From Balneola sp. (lineage in GTDB: Bacteria > Bacteroidota > Rhodothermia > Balneolales > Balneolaceae), in contig JAEPPZ010000007.1 in the NCBI GenBank assembly GCA_017640785.1, positions 62,001 through 126,000 on the forward strand: a DNA stretch of 64,000 bases. The letters are read 5' to 3'. The notes under the pieces were generated by a model. It did not search any database, was not told the origin of the DNA, and saw only the letters and a list, made by a program, of their open reading frames with translations. How positions within the stretch are numbered: position 1 is the stretch's first letter; each line of letters opens with the position of its first letter. The position numbers were made by a program, and so were the translations under genes. Shown piece after piece: positions 49,786 through 58,331 of the stretch.

Positions 49786-50115
49786 TTACTCCAAAGAGGT
49801 TAAAGTTGCATAATCGGGAAAATACTCCTCAGAATACTCTGAGATATCTTCAGTTGTCTGTTCGCTGTCAGAAGTGGTAGAATAAAAAAGAATGGCAGAA
49901 ACATTCAGGATCAATATTAAAATAACAGCGGCATATTTCCGCACTTCTGAAAGAGTGAAGATGGTAGCTGTTTTAGGAGCGTTCTGGTTGTCAATTTCAT
50001 CAAAACGAGCAAAAAGAGCTTCTTCAAAATCATCACTGGTTGAAAGAAAAGCAGGCTTTTCAGCATCTTTCATCAGCTGATCTATATGGGTTTGTATGTC
50101 TTTTTCTGATTTCAT
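49786..50115 (-). CDS. Small anti-sigma-factor-like protein
   Basis: A 109-residue protein with an N-terminal helical cytoplasmic region (SEKDIQTHIDQLMKDAEKPAFLSTSDDFEEALFARFDEI), one membrane helix (about 71-88, YAAVILILILNVSAILFY) and an acidic periplasmic tail. Size and placement between the ECF sigma gene and a Spy-like sensor suggest a CnrY-like anti-sigma role. The sequence alone does not prove this. Confidence 0.65.
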   Translation of the reverse strand: MKSEKDIQTHIDQLMKDAEKPAFLSTSDDFEEALFARFDEIDNQNAPKTATIFTLSEVRKYAAVILILILNVSAILFYSTTSDSEQTTEDISEYSEEYFPDYATLTSLE

Positions 50116-50166
50116 AATTCTTCCGATAAAGGATTAGGCGAAATGTGTTGTAAAAACTTGTGCTCG

Positions 50167-50748
50167 TTAAAAATAATTTTCATAATTGTCCTCCATGATC
50201 TTTCTGAGGTTCTGTTTACTTCGATGAACCAAGGATTCTATAGAAGACAAACTTTTCTCCATGATGTCCGCAATCTCTTTGTAACTGAGCCCGTCTTGTT
50301 GGCTAAGAACGAAAGCTGTTCGTTGGGTTTCAGCAAGTTGGTTCAAAGAATCCTGAATAAATAACTGCTGCTGTTTTTGGTAGAGTTCTTCTTCCGGATC
50401 AGGCAGGTCGGATGCAGTTTGTGACATTTCCAGATCGGCGGCTTCTGATCGTACACGTTTCTCGAAGTAAGCAGCTCGTTTCAGGCTTCGGCGCTTTTTC
50501 AGTTCGTCTAAAGATCTGGAAACTGCAATTCTGTACATCCAGGTAAAAAGAGAGGCTTCTTCTTTAAAATTGGAGATGGTTTTGTATACTTCAGTAAATA
50601 CTTCCTGAGTCAGGTCTTCAGCGTCATCAAAGTCTTTCAGGTATCCATAGCAAACATTCAAGATTGGGTCTTTGTATTCACGAACTAATTGCTGAAACGC
50701 AGTTCGATCCTTTTCCCGTAATCGTTGTATGAATTTCTTTTCTTCCAC
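50167..50748 (-). CDS. ECF sigma factor
   Basis: A sigma factor of about 193 residues; the start is a GTG at 50748 (product EEKKFIQRLREKDRTAF...) or a TTG nine bases upstream, no ATG being available. Region 2 has DPILNVCYGYLKDFDDAEDLTQEVFTEVYKTI and FTWMYRIAVSRSLDELKKR; region 4 has LNQLAETQRTAFVLSQQDGLSYKEIADIMEKSLSSIESLVHRSKQNLRK. The anti-sigma gene follows after 51 bases. Together with it and the Spy-like gene this is an ECF signalling module, probably for envelope or metal stress. Confidence 0.9.
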   Translation of the reverse strand: MEEKKFIQRLREKDRTAFQQLVREYKDPILNVCYGYLKDFDDAEDLTQEVFTEVYKTISNFKEEASLFTWMYRIAVSRSLDELKKRRSLKRAAYFEKRVRSEAADLEMSQTASDLPDPEEELYQKQQQLFIQDSLNQLAETQRTAFVLSQQDGLSYKEIADIMEKSLSSIESLVHRSKQNLRKIMEDNYENYF

Positions 50749-50816
50749 TAAAGCCAATTTAATGTTTTAGACGAAGGAATTAAGAATTTCTTTCAGAAGA
50801 ATTTTTTCCGGAAAAC

Positions 50817-50852
50817 AACTGTAGGGATGTAATGCATTACATCCCTACAGTT
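50817..50852. repeat. Perfect 36-bp palindrome with GTAGGGA core
   Basis: Positions 50817-50834 and 50835-50852 are exact reverse complements with no loop; each arm reads AACTGTAGGGATGTAATG or its complement. It lies between glgP and the ECF sigma gene, both on the minus strand, and shares its core with the 44-bp palindrome at 17981-18024. Confidence 0.9.
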
Positions 50853-50867
50853 ATATTGTTCAAGAAC

Positions 50868-53348
50868 TTACTTCTTGAGTTTCACAGGTTTTGTTTGCCA
50901 GATCTCATCAGCATAATCAAGAATAGTTCGGTCGCTGGAAAATTTACCAATGTTAGCCACATTCAGAATAGCCTTTCTGTTCCATTCGGATTGATCTTTA
51001 TAAAGCTCTTCAACTTCTTCCTGCTTTTTCACATAGGCTTCGTAATCCGCCATTACCATGAAGTAATCTCCTTTATGGAGTAAGGCATCAACAATTGGCT
51101 GGAAAAGCGTTGGGTCTTCTTCACAGAAGAAACCGGTACGAATTTGATCGATCACTTTTTTCAACTCTGCATTGGCATTGTAGTAATCCCACGGGTTATA
51201 ACCCTGCTGACGAAGTTTGTCCACTTCTTCCACCGTTAATCCAAAGATGAAAATATTATCGTCACCAACTTCCTCTTTGATCTCGACATTTGCTCCGTCA
51301 AGAGTACCGATAGTAAGAGCGCCATTCAGTGCAAACTTCATGTTACCGGTTCCTGAAGCTTCCATTCCGGCAGTAGAAATTTGCTCGGAAAGATCAGCGG
51401 CCGGAATCATCATTTCCGCTAAGGTAACCCGATAGTTTTCAAGGAAAATACACTTCAGCTTATCACTAACTTCCGGATCGTTATTCACTTTCTCACCAAT
51501 GCTGTTGATAAGCTTGATGTGAAGTTTCGCCATTGCATAACCCGGAGCGGCTTTCCCTCCAAAGATCACCGTTCTAGGAGCAATATCCAGATCAGGATTT
51601 TCTTTTAAACGGTTATATAATGTAGCTACATGTAAAGCTGCCATCAACTGACGCTTATACTCATGTATTCTCTTGATCTGAATATCAAACATAGATTTCG
51701 GATCTACATCGATTCCTCGTTCTTCTTTGATATAATCAGCCAACAGCTTTTTGTTTTCCAGCTTTATCTTACCAAACTTTTTCTGGAAAGTTTTTTTCTT
51801 AGCTGATGGAGCCAGCTTTTTTAGATGATCAAGATCGGTGATCCATTTATCTCCGATTTCTTCAGTGATCAGGTCGGATAGATCAGGATTACATTGCTTC
51901 AACCATCTTCGTGGAGTAATTCCATTGGTCTTGTTAGTGAATTTGTCAGGATAGAGTTCATCAAAATCCTTGAACATGGTTTCTTTTACCAATCGGGAAT
52001 GAAGCGCGGCAACACCGTTCACCTTTCTGGAACCAACAATTCCCAAATGTGCCATGTGTACTACAGGATCTTCTCCTTCGCCGATTATACTCATTCTCTT
52101 CATGCGAGCAGTATCGTTTCCATGTGTTGCTTTGATGGTATCCATAAAGCGACGGTTGATCTCATGGATAATATTAAGATGTCTTGGCAATAAGTTTCTC
52201 ATCAACGAAACCGGCCATTTTTCCAAAGCTTCAGGAAGTAAAGTATGGTTGGTATAAGCCATAGTGTTGGATGTAATATCCCAGGCTTTTTCCCATGGCA
52301 TGTGTACATCATCCAACAAGACTCTCATCAACTCAGGAATTGCAAGATTCGGATGGGTATCGTTACACTGAATCGCAACGCGCTCCGGAAATTTGCTCCA
52401 GTCATCAGTTCCTTTCTTGAAACGTCTGATAATATCCTGCATAGAGGCGGATACAAGGAAATATTCTTGCTTCAACCGGAGTTCCTGACCTACAAATACT
52501 TTGTCGTTCGGATATAGAACACGTGTGATGTTCTGCTCAAGCTGGTTGTCCTTTACAGCATCAATGTACTGTCCCTGATTAAAGCTTTTTAGATCTAAAG
52601 TGGCATCAGATTCCGCTTTCCATAATCTCAGATTGTTTACAATTCCATTATCGTATCCCGGAATAGGAGTATCGTATGCTACGGCTTGCACTTTGCGGGT
52701 GTTTTCCCAACTGTAATGATGTCCACCATCTCCGTTTTGAGCCGCACCCTGATGTCCGTAAAATTCCACCGGATATTGAACTTTTGGACGGACAATATCC
52801 CAGGGATTTCCATAACGTAACCAAAGATCCGGTTTCTCGATCTGAAACCCGTTTTCCATGGTTTGATAGAAGATTCCGTAATCGTATCGTAAGCCGTAAC
52901 CAATAGCAGGAATGCCTAATGTTGCCATGGAATCCAAAAAACAAGCTGCAAGTCTTCCGAGACCACCATTTCCAAGACCGGCGTCCCATTCTGCATTTCG
53001 GATATCATCATAATCTAAACCAACATCCTGTAAAGCATCAGCTATTTCTTGTTGAACATCCAGATTAACTACCATGTTATCCAGCAGGCGCCCGATCAGG
53101 TATTCCATGGATAAATAGTAAACCCGTTTTGCACCGGAATTATGGTAGTGTTGCTGAGTTGTTAACCAACGCTCATTTAACCGATCCATTAAAGTGAGAA
53201 CCACGCTTCGGTAATTATCCCAGTTTGTGGTAGAGTACTCGTCCTTTGCCAAGGTGTGGCGAAGGTGCATTTTAATATCTTCGCGAAGGGAGTTTTTATC
53301 CATTCCCGATCTTAGATCCGGTGTTGAAGAAGTCTTCTTTTTAGCCAT
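50868..53348 (-). CDS. glgP: Glycogen/alpha-glucan phosphorylase
   Basis: An 826-residue PLP enzyme that phosphorolyses glycogen to glucose-1-phosphate. The PLP-lysine region EASGTGNMKFALNGALTIGTLDGANVEI lies about 660-690; AGLGNGGLGRLAACFLDSMATL near 108-129, CNDTHPNLAIPELMR in the middle and HEYKRQLMAALHV are also diagnostic. The length equals that of the maltodextrin/glycogen phosphorylase family (about 800-830). Other glycogen genes (glgB, malQ) are 8 kb downstream on the other strand, so the pathway genes are split here. Confidence 0.96.
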   Translation of the reverse strand: MAKKKTSSTPDLRSGMDKNSLREDIKMHLRHTLAKDEYSTTNWDNYRSVVLTLMDRLNERWLTTQQHYHNSGAKRVYYLSMEYLIGRLLDNMVVNLDVQQEIADALQDVGLDYDDIRNAEWDAGLGNGGLGRLAACFLDSMATLGIPAIGYGLRYDYGIFYQTMENGFQIEKPDLWLRYGNPWDIVRPKVQYPVEFYGHQGAAQNGDGGHHYSWENTRKVQAVAYDTPIPGYDNGIVNNLRLWKAESDATLDLKSFNQGQYIDAVKDNQLEQNITRVLYPNDKVFVGQELRLKQEYFLVSASMQDIIRRFKKGTDDWSKFPERVAIQCNDTHPNLAIPELMRVLLDDVHMPWEKAWDITSNTMAYTNHTLLPEALEKWPVSLMRNLLPRHLNIIHEINRRFMDTIKATHGNDTARMKRMSIIGEGEDPVVHMAHLGIVGSRKVNGVAALHSRLVKETMFKDFDELYPDKFTNKTNGITPRRWLKQCNPDLSDLITEEIGDKWITDLDHLKKLAPSAKKKTFQKKFGKIKLENKKLLADYIKEERGIDVDPKSMFDIQIKRIHEYKRQLMAALHVATLYNRLKENPDLDIAPRTVIFGGKAAPGYAMAKLHIKLINSIGEKVNNDPEVSDKLKCIFLENYRVTLAEMMIPAADLSEQISTAGMEASGTGNMKFALNGALTIGTLDGANVEIKEEVGDDNIFIFGLTVEEVDKLRQQGYNPWDYYNANAELKKVIDQIRTGFFCEEDPTLFQPIVDALLHKGDYFMVMADYEAYVKKQEEVEELYKDQSEWNRKAILNVANIGKFSSDRTILDYADEIWQTKPVKLKK

Positions 53349-53384
53349 TATTATGCTGATTGATAATCTTAAATATGAAATAAA

Positions 53385-54263
53385 TTAGCTGATCTGTTTC
53401 TTGTAGATACCCAGATCAGGCTCAAAATTTGGTCGCGATAAATTCGCTGAAAATCCGAGACTATGAAACGATTCATATGCATGAATTGCAACAAAATCCT
53501 GTTCAAAAATTCCAAAAACGCTGGAACCGCTTCCACTCATTGAGGCGTAGCTCGCTCCGAATTCGTAGCATTGATCTTTGATGTTACCAACAATATTCAT
53601 TCGTGGGAAAACGGAAGCTTCAAGATCGTTTATGATCAGGTACTCCCATTCCTCCAGAGGTTCTTCCTCCAGCACCTTCCTTAATGAAAACTCCGGTTCA
53701 GGATTTGGTTCTACAAAATTGTATGCTTCGGGAGTGCTGCTTGGTTCGCCCGGAAAGATTGTGACGATCCATCCGTCGGGTTGTATATTTAAAGGTTCAA
53801 TTTCTGTTCCCAATCCTGTGGCAAAACCGGGCTTGCCTTGAATAAAAAAGGGAACATCAGCTCCTAATTTTTTTCCAAGCTCCATTAATTCCGTTTCCTG
53901 TAAACCCAGATTGGCGATCTTGTTGATCATCCTAAGTGTTGTGGCAGCATTACTACTGCCACCGCCAAGTCCCGCTCCTGCTGGAATGTTTTTTTGAACT
54001 TTGATATGAAATTGATCTTTTAACCCTGCTTCTTTCTCAAGTAGATTTACGGCTTTAACTATCAGATTGGTATCATCAACAGGAATTTTTTCATCGCTCA
54101 TTGTTAAGCTGTTTCTGCTAGATGGGGTTATCTCAAAACGATCTGTCCATTCGATAAAACAGAAACCAGTCTCAATGTTATGATATCCTGAGTCAAGTCT
54201 CTCCAGAACATTGAGCCCAATATTGATCTTAGCGTATGAATTTGATACCCAAACTTCCTTCAC
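53385..54263 (-). CDS. ispE: 4-(cytidine 5'-diphospho)-2-C-methyl-D-erythritol kinase
   Basis: A 292-residue GHMP kinase of the MEP isoprenoid pathway. SYAKINIGLNVL at 9-20 carries the substrate-binding Lys12; the ATP loop PAGAGLGGGSSNAA is at 94-107; LGADVPFFIQG follows. The start is GTG at 54263, placed directly after the TAA of the preceding cca gene, so the two are probably translated together. Gene pairs with no shared function are common in such tight operons. Confidence 0.95.
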   Translation of the reverse strand: MKEVWVSNSYAKINIGLNVLERLDSGYHNIETGFCFIEWTDRFEITPSSRNSLTMSDEKIPVDDTNLIVKAVNLLEKEAGLKDQFHIKVQKNIPAGAGLGGGSSNAATTLRMINKIANLGLQETELMELGKKLGADVPFFIQGKPGFATGLGTEIEPLNIQPDGWIVTIFPGEPSSTPEAYNFVEPNPEPEFSLRKVLEEEPLEEWEYLIINDLEASVFPRMNIVGNIKDQCYEFGASYASMSGSGSSVFGIFEQDFVAIHAYESFHSLGFSANLSRPNFEPDLGIYKKQIS

Positions 54264-55691
54264 TTAATTACTCTCCTTCAAAAATTTATCCTTATTGCCC
54301 ATCATGTACTCAAATGCAGCATCATGATCATTCGGAATTTCTCCGTTTAATATAGCTTCTTTTACGGCGTCTTTTATATCTCCGATTGTTTTACTTGGCT
54401 TAATTTGAAGTGCTTCCATGATCTCTTCTCCGGAAAGAGGGTTTTTCCAGTTTCTGATATGATCCTTTTTTTCAACTTCCTTGATCTTCTTTTCAACTCT
54501 GTTAAAGTTTTTCTGGAACCGCTCTACTTTATTGTCATTCTTACTGGTGATGTCAGCTCTGCAAAGTGTCATAAGATCATCAATATCGTCTCCGGCTTCA
54601 AAGATCAATCTTCGTATAGCGCTGTCACTCACTTCTTCTGAAACTAACGCAATAGGGCGGAGATGCAGGCGCACCAATTTTCTCACATATCGCATTCTTT
54701 CATCCATCGGCAGACCTAGTTGACGAAAAATACCTTTTGTCCATTTTGCACCGAGGGCATCATGTCCATGAAAAGTCCAGCCGGCTTTATTATCAAATCG
54801 CTGAGTAGGTGGTTTCGCGATGTCGTGCAAAATAGCTGCCCATCTCAGCCAAAGGTCTCCTCCGTATTCAACAACATTATCCAGTACTTGCAGAGTATGC
54901 CAGAAATTGTCTTTATGAGTTTGTCCATTCTTTTCTTTTACACCTTGGAGTCGATGCATTTGAGGGAAAAACTGTTTCAACAAACCTGTATGAAATAAAT
55001 GAGCAAACCCGATTGAAGGCTTATTGCTCATTATTATCTTATTCAGCTCAGTAATAATACGCTCTTTTGAAATGATCTCAAGCCGGGGAGCCATTTCAGA
55101 AATAGCTTGGTAAGTTTTCTCCTCGATCTCAAAATTCAGTTGTGTGGCAAAACGAATGGCACGGAGCATTCTAAGCGGATCGTCATCAAAAGTTTGCTTG
55201 GGATTAATGGGTGTTCGAATCAGCTTGTTTTTTAAATCCTGAATTCCTCCGAATGGATCTACAAGGGTACCAAAGTCTTCTTCATTCAAACTCCAGGAAA
55301 GAGCGTTGATCGTAAGGTCCCGCCGAAGTTGATCATCTTCAAGAGTTCCGTTTTCCACAATGGGTTTTCTGGAATTCTTGCGATAGCTTTCTTTGCGCGC
55401 TCCTACAAACTCCAGTTCAAATTCATCGGTCTTTACAAGCGCAGTTCCGAACTGTTTGAACACAGAAAGATGAGAACCTTTTATAGCCTGATGAACCTTC
55501 TCAGCTAAAGAAATTCCGGAGCCAAGCGTAACAAAGTCGAGGTCAGGTTCTGTTTGTTTAAGTCGGTCAAGGTAAAAGTCACGTACATAACCACCCACAA
55601 TGTAAACCGGTTGGTTTATGGATGCAGCGGCTTTACTTATGACTTCAAAAACAGACTTATGTGAAGCGGGTATTTGTAGCGGAAAATTCAT
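54264..55691 (-). CDS. cca: CCA tRNA nucleotidyltransferase / poly(A) polymerase family
   Basis: Encodes 475 residues from the ATG at 55691 (a TTG two codons earlier is less likely). Head domain has VYIVGGYVRDFYLDRLKQ near 29-46 and the metal-binding DxD in EPDLDFVTLG; the RRDLTINALSWSL segment contributes the nucleotide template site. An HD domain follows (WAAILHDIAKPP with His-Asp) and then HGHDALGAKW. HD-containing members add or repair the tRNA 3' CCA end; poly(A) polymerase activity is an alternative. Overlaps no neighbour; the ispE start codon abuts its stop. Confidence 0.9.
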   Translation of the reverse strand: MNFPLQIPASHKSVFEVISKAAASINQPVYIVGGYVRDFYLDRLKQTEPDLDFVTLGSGISLAEKVHQAIKGSHLSVFKQFGTALVKTDEFELEFVGARKESYRKNSRKPIVENGTLEDDQLRRDLTINALSWSLNEEDFGTLVDPFGGIQDLKNKLIRTPINPKQTFDDDPLRMLRAIRFATQLNFEIEEKTYQAISEMAPRLEIISKERIITELNKIIMSNKPSIGFAHLFHTGLLKQFFPQMHRLQGVKEKNGQTHKDNFWHTLQVLDNVVEYGGDLWLRWAAILHDIAKPPTQRFDNKAGWTFHGHDALGAKWTKGIFRQLGLPMDERMRYVRKLVRLHLRPIALVSEEVSDSAIRRLIFEAGDDIDDLMTLCRADITSKNDNKVERFQKNFNRVEKKIKEVEKKDHIRNWKNPLSGEEIMEALQIKPSKTIGDIKDAVKEAILNGEIPNDHDAAFEYMMGNKDKFLKESN

Positions 55692-55776
55692 CGGCAAAAG
55701 ATACCAATCTTATAGGATGCTTTCAGGGGTTTGTTTTATAAAATTAATAGTAGGGTAAATAAAAAGGATATGAATC

Positions 55777-56178
55777 ATGGGATTTCCATCAAACTGGTTA
55801 ATAGCAACAAATGGCAGTAAATATGCAAGTGAAGCCGTAAAGCACGCAGGCTTGTTAAGCTCGCTTTTAAACAATAAACCAACAGTTACGATTCTTGTGG
55901 TTGCAGATAATAAGGAAAGCGAAGATACAGCCAAAGGAATTGTTGAAATGGCGAAGTTTTTATTCGAGACAAACAGTGGTCCCGAAATGGATCCGGAGTT
56001 AGCAGTGGAGATAGGCGAACCGGGAAAAACTATTATAAAAACAGCTGAAAAATTAGGTTGCGATCAAATTTTTATAGGAGGAGCTGATTTTAAGTGGGAT
56101 GTAAAAGATGGGAAGCCGGGCGGTATCAGCAATTACATTATTGATAAATTTAACGGGGTTATTACTGTGGTGAAATAA
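55777..56178 (+). CDS. Universal stress protein (UspA family)
   Basis: A 133-residue single UspA domain. WLIATNGSKYASEAVKHAGLLSSLL near 6-30 is the N-terminal strand-helix; GCDQIFIGGADF and GGISNYIIDKFNGVITVVK give the C-terminal half. The usual ATP-binding GxxGxnG(S/T) motif is degenerate (GGADFKWDVKDGKPGGIS), so nucleotide binding is doubtful. Possibly a general stress protein; monocistronic, divergent from cca. Confidence 0.8.
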   Translation: MGFPSNWLIATNGSKYASEAVKHAGLLSSLLNNKPTVTILVVADNKESEDTAKGIVEMAKFLFETNSGPEMDPELAVEIGEPGKTIIKTAEKLGCDQIFIGGADFKWDVKDGKPGGISNYIIDKFNGVITVVK

Positions 56179-56215
56179 TAGTTGCTCATTTTAGTTTATT
56201 CATTAAATTATAACA

Positions 56216-56227
56216 TTGTTATAACAA
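56216..56227. promoter_or_regulatory. Candidate operator of the AbrB-Doc operon
   Basis: A perfect 12-bp palindrome TTGTTATAACAA, 10 bases upstream of the antitoxin ATG. AbrB/MazE-type antitoxins usually repress their own promoter through such sites; position and symmetry are the only evidence. Confidence 0.5.
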
Positions 56228-56237
56228 AATTAAACTT

Positions 56238-56459
56238 ATGGAAACCAAAGTTAGAAAAGTTGGAAATAGTCTGGGATTAACACTTCCTAAAAACGTAGTA
56301 GAAGAGCTTCATCTTAAAGATGGTGATACACTTTCTATTGAAACAAAGGATGGGAATTTAAATCTGAAGCCTGTAAATGTTGAATTTGAGGAATGGGCAG
56401 AGGCTTATCGTCAAGCTAATATTGATTATAAGGAAGTTTTAAACGAATTAGCTAAGTGA
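56238..56459 (+). CDS. AbrB/MazE-type antitoxin
   Basis: A 73-residue protein. The N-terminal METKVRKVGNSLGLTLPKNVVEELHLKDGDTLSIE is the swapped-hairpin AbrB DNA-binding domain; the C-terminal region (EEWAEAYRQANIDYKEVLNELAK) is the toxin-binding tail. It precedes a Doc toxin and overlaps its GTG start by 4 bases (GTGA). The usual Doc partner is Phd, so this is the AbrB-Doc pairing. Confidence 0.88.
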   Translation: METKVRKVGNSLGLTLPKNVVEELHLKDGDTLSIETKDGNLNLKPVNVEFEEWAEAYRQANIDYKEVLNELAK

Positions 56460-56845
56460 TAAAATTTCTTGATAAGAAGACAATTTTAGAATTCCATGAA
56501 AATCAAATAGAGCTTTATGGCGGAACTTCAGGAATAAGGAGTGAGGAGTTGTTAGAATCTGCTTTATTCCAACCTCAGGCCAGTTTTGGTGGTGATTACA
56601 TTTGTAAAGACATATTTGAGATGGCTGCAACATATGGATTTCATATTTGTCAGAACCATCCTTTTTATGATGGGAATAAAAGAACAGCACTTATTGCAAT
56701 CTATACCTTCTTGTTTGTGAATGGATATCGTTTGAACGCCAACAAAAAAGGACTATATGCAATAATTATAGCATTGTCTAAGGGAGAGCTTGAAAAAAAG
56801 GCGTTAACTTTTTATTTAGAAAGTAATAGTCAAAAGACCAGTTAA
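56456..56845 (+). CDS. doc: Fic/Doc-family toxin (death-on-curing)
   Basis: A 129-residue toxin starting at GTG 56456. The Fic motif is HPFYDGNKRTA near residues 67-77, matching the Doc variant HPFxDGNKRT; the N-terminal helix carries FLDKKTILEFHENQIELYGGTSGIRSEELLESAL, as in Doc proteins. Characterised Doc phosphorylates elongation factor Tu and stops translation. Antitoxin is the upstream AbrB-type protein. Confidence 0.92.
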   Translation: MIKFLDKKTILEFHENQIELYGGTSGIRSEELLESALFQPQASFGGDYICKDIFEMAATYGFHICQNHPFYDGNKRTALIAIYTFLFVNGYRLNANKKGLYAIIIALSKGELEKKALTFYLESNSQKTS

Positions 56846-56855
56846 ATACAGAATT

Positions 56856-57287
56856 ATGAAAGCGACAGTAACTTACATTTTTTGTTTTTCCATGCTTCTA
56901 ATCTCCTGCAATGTGATCAATTTCGGTTCGGGCGATCTAAAAACCGACCTGGAACTAGAAGAGACAGAAATAACCAATGTTCAGGATATCGAGGCAACTT
57001 TTTCAGTGAGAAATAAAACAGATGAAACTAAAGAGTATAGCTTTTCATCCGGATGTCAGGTTTCTTTCTTAATTACTGAGAACAGCACAAAGATTATAAA
57101 AGCGGAAGAAAAATTAATATGTACTATGGCTTTAACCAGTTTTAAACTGGAAAAAGACGAAAGTAAAACCTTTGAATTACCAACTTACTTTGATATTGAT
57201 TTGAAGCCTGGGACATACTCCATCAAGGCCTACCTTATTGGCTACGAAGATGAAGTATTTGCCACTAAAAGCTTTAGTGTAAACTAA
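56856..57287 (+). CDS. Lipoprotein, BsuPI-like beta-domain
   Basis: A 143-residue protein with a lipobox (FSMLLISCNVIN, Cys19). The mature part is an immunoglobulin-like beta domain: VQDIEATFSVRNKTDETKEYSFSSGCQVSFLI and FELPTYFDIDLKPGTYSIKAYL resemble the BsuPI/intracellular-proteinase-inhibitor-like fold. Function unknown. It lies 10 bases after the Doc gene and is convergent, with a 7-base gap, with the nucleotidyltransferase gene. Confidence 0.6.
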   Translation: MKATVTYIFCFSMLLISCNVINFGSGDLKTDLELEETEITNVQDIEATFSVRNKTDETKEYSFSSGCQVSFLITENSTKIIKAEEKLICTMALTSFKLEKDESKTFELPTYFDIDLKPGTYSIKAYLIGYEDEVFATKSFSVN

Positions 57288-57294
57288 TCGGAAG

Positions 57295-58299
57295 TTACTC
57301 GATCTCTAAATTCGAATGATCTCCGACATCTACTTTCCCTTTTACATTTTTGAGTGAAGTATACGCCCCAATTGTAGAGCCTTCAGTTTCCACATTTTCC
57401 AGAACTGCATTATCTCTGATGATAGAGTTCTTGATTGTTGAATTCTTGATTGTGGTCCCTTCTTCAATACTTACATGTGGTCCAATTTTACTGGATTCGA
57501 TATTAACACCCTCCGCAATAAATACGGGAGGGGTGATCTCAGATCCCGGAAACTTAGAAGCATTGAAGGTTGGGTTTTCTTTGGCTACAATCTCACCGGT
57601 AGTTTCTAACCAGGCCGGTAAAGTTCCACAATCCAACCATTCGTCAACAGTAGCAATTTTGAAGACTTTTCCTTCATTGATCATGTTATCAAGTGCTGCG
57701 GTTAGGAAATATTCGCCACCGGGACCTTTTAGCCCGTCATCCATAACGCGATTTACTTGTCGCTTCAATTCAGCCCCATCTTTGAAATAGTAGACCCCGA
57801 TAATGGCTAGATCTGAAATGAATTCTTCCGGTTTTTCTACGAATCCGGTGATCTTTTCGCCTTCATGAACAGCAACTCCAAAACGTGAAGGGTCTTCAAC
57901 TTTCTTAAGCCAGATCACACTATCAGCACCGTCTAAGTCAAATTTCTCTGCGCTGTCAAATAGAGTATCAGCAAAAGCTACGATCACTTCACCTTCAAGA
58001 TCTTCGTTCGCACAAGCTACAGCATGTGCAGTTCCTAGAGCAGGAAATTGAACACGGAAAGTTGTTTTTGCGTCGTGGCGATCACTCATGGCTGTGAGCT
58101 GATCTTTGATATCCTGTCCAAAATCAGGGCCTAAAATATATACGATCTCTTCAATCTTGCGGTCCAAAGTTCGAATAAAAGTCTCAACCAATCGCTCAAT
58201 GATCATGGTTCCCGCAACAGGAAGCAAAGGTTTTGGAACGGTATGAGAGTGAGGGCGAACTCGTGTTCCGCGACCCGCCATTGGGATAATTAATTTCAT
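57295..58299 (-). CDS. Sugar-phosphate nucleotidyltransferase with beta-helix domain
   Basis: A 334-residue protein. The N-terminal catalytic domain starts IPMAGRGTRVRPHSHTVPKPLLPVAG near 4-29 (nucleotide-binding signature with the catalytic Arg and Lys) and contains AFADTLFDSAEKFD. The C-terminal part has left-handed beta-helix hexapeptide repeats (IESSKIGPHVSIEEGTTIKNSTIKNSIIRDNAVLENVETEGSTIG). It activates a sugar-1-phosphate with NTP; glucose-1-phosphate thymidylyl/uridylyl- or mannose-1-phosphate guanylyltransferase are possible. It may feed the nearby glycan genes. Confidence 0.85.
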   Translation of the reverse strand: MKLIIPMAGRGTRVRPHSHTVPKPLLPVAGTMIIERLVETFIRTLDRKIEEIVYILGPDFGQDIKDQLTAMSDRHDAKTTFRVQFPALGTAHAVACANEDLEGEVIVAFADTLFDSAEKFDLDGADSVIWLKKVEDPSRFGVAVHEGEKITGFVEKPEEFISDLAIIGVYYFKDGAELKRQVNRVMDDGLKGPGGEYFLTAALDNMINEGKVFKIATVDEWLDCGTLPAWLETTGEIVAKENPTFNASKFPGSEITPPVFIAEGVNIESSKIGPHVSIEEGTTIKNSTIKNSIIRDNAVLENVETEGSTIGAYTSLKNVKGKVDVGDHSNLEIE

Positions 58300-58331
58300 A
58301 TATTTGTCTCCGATTCGAAACTTTGTTTTAA

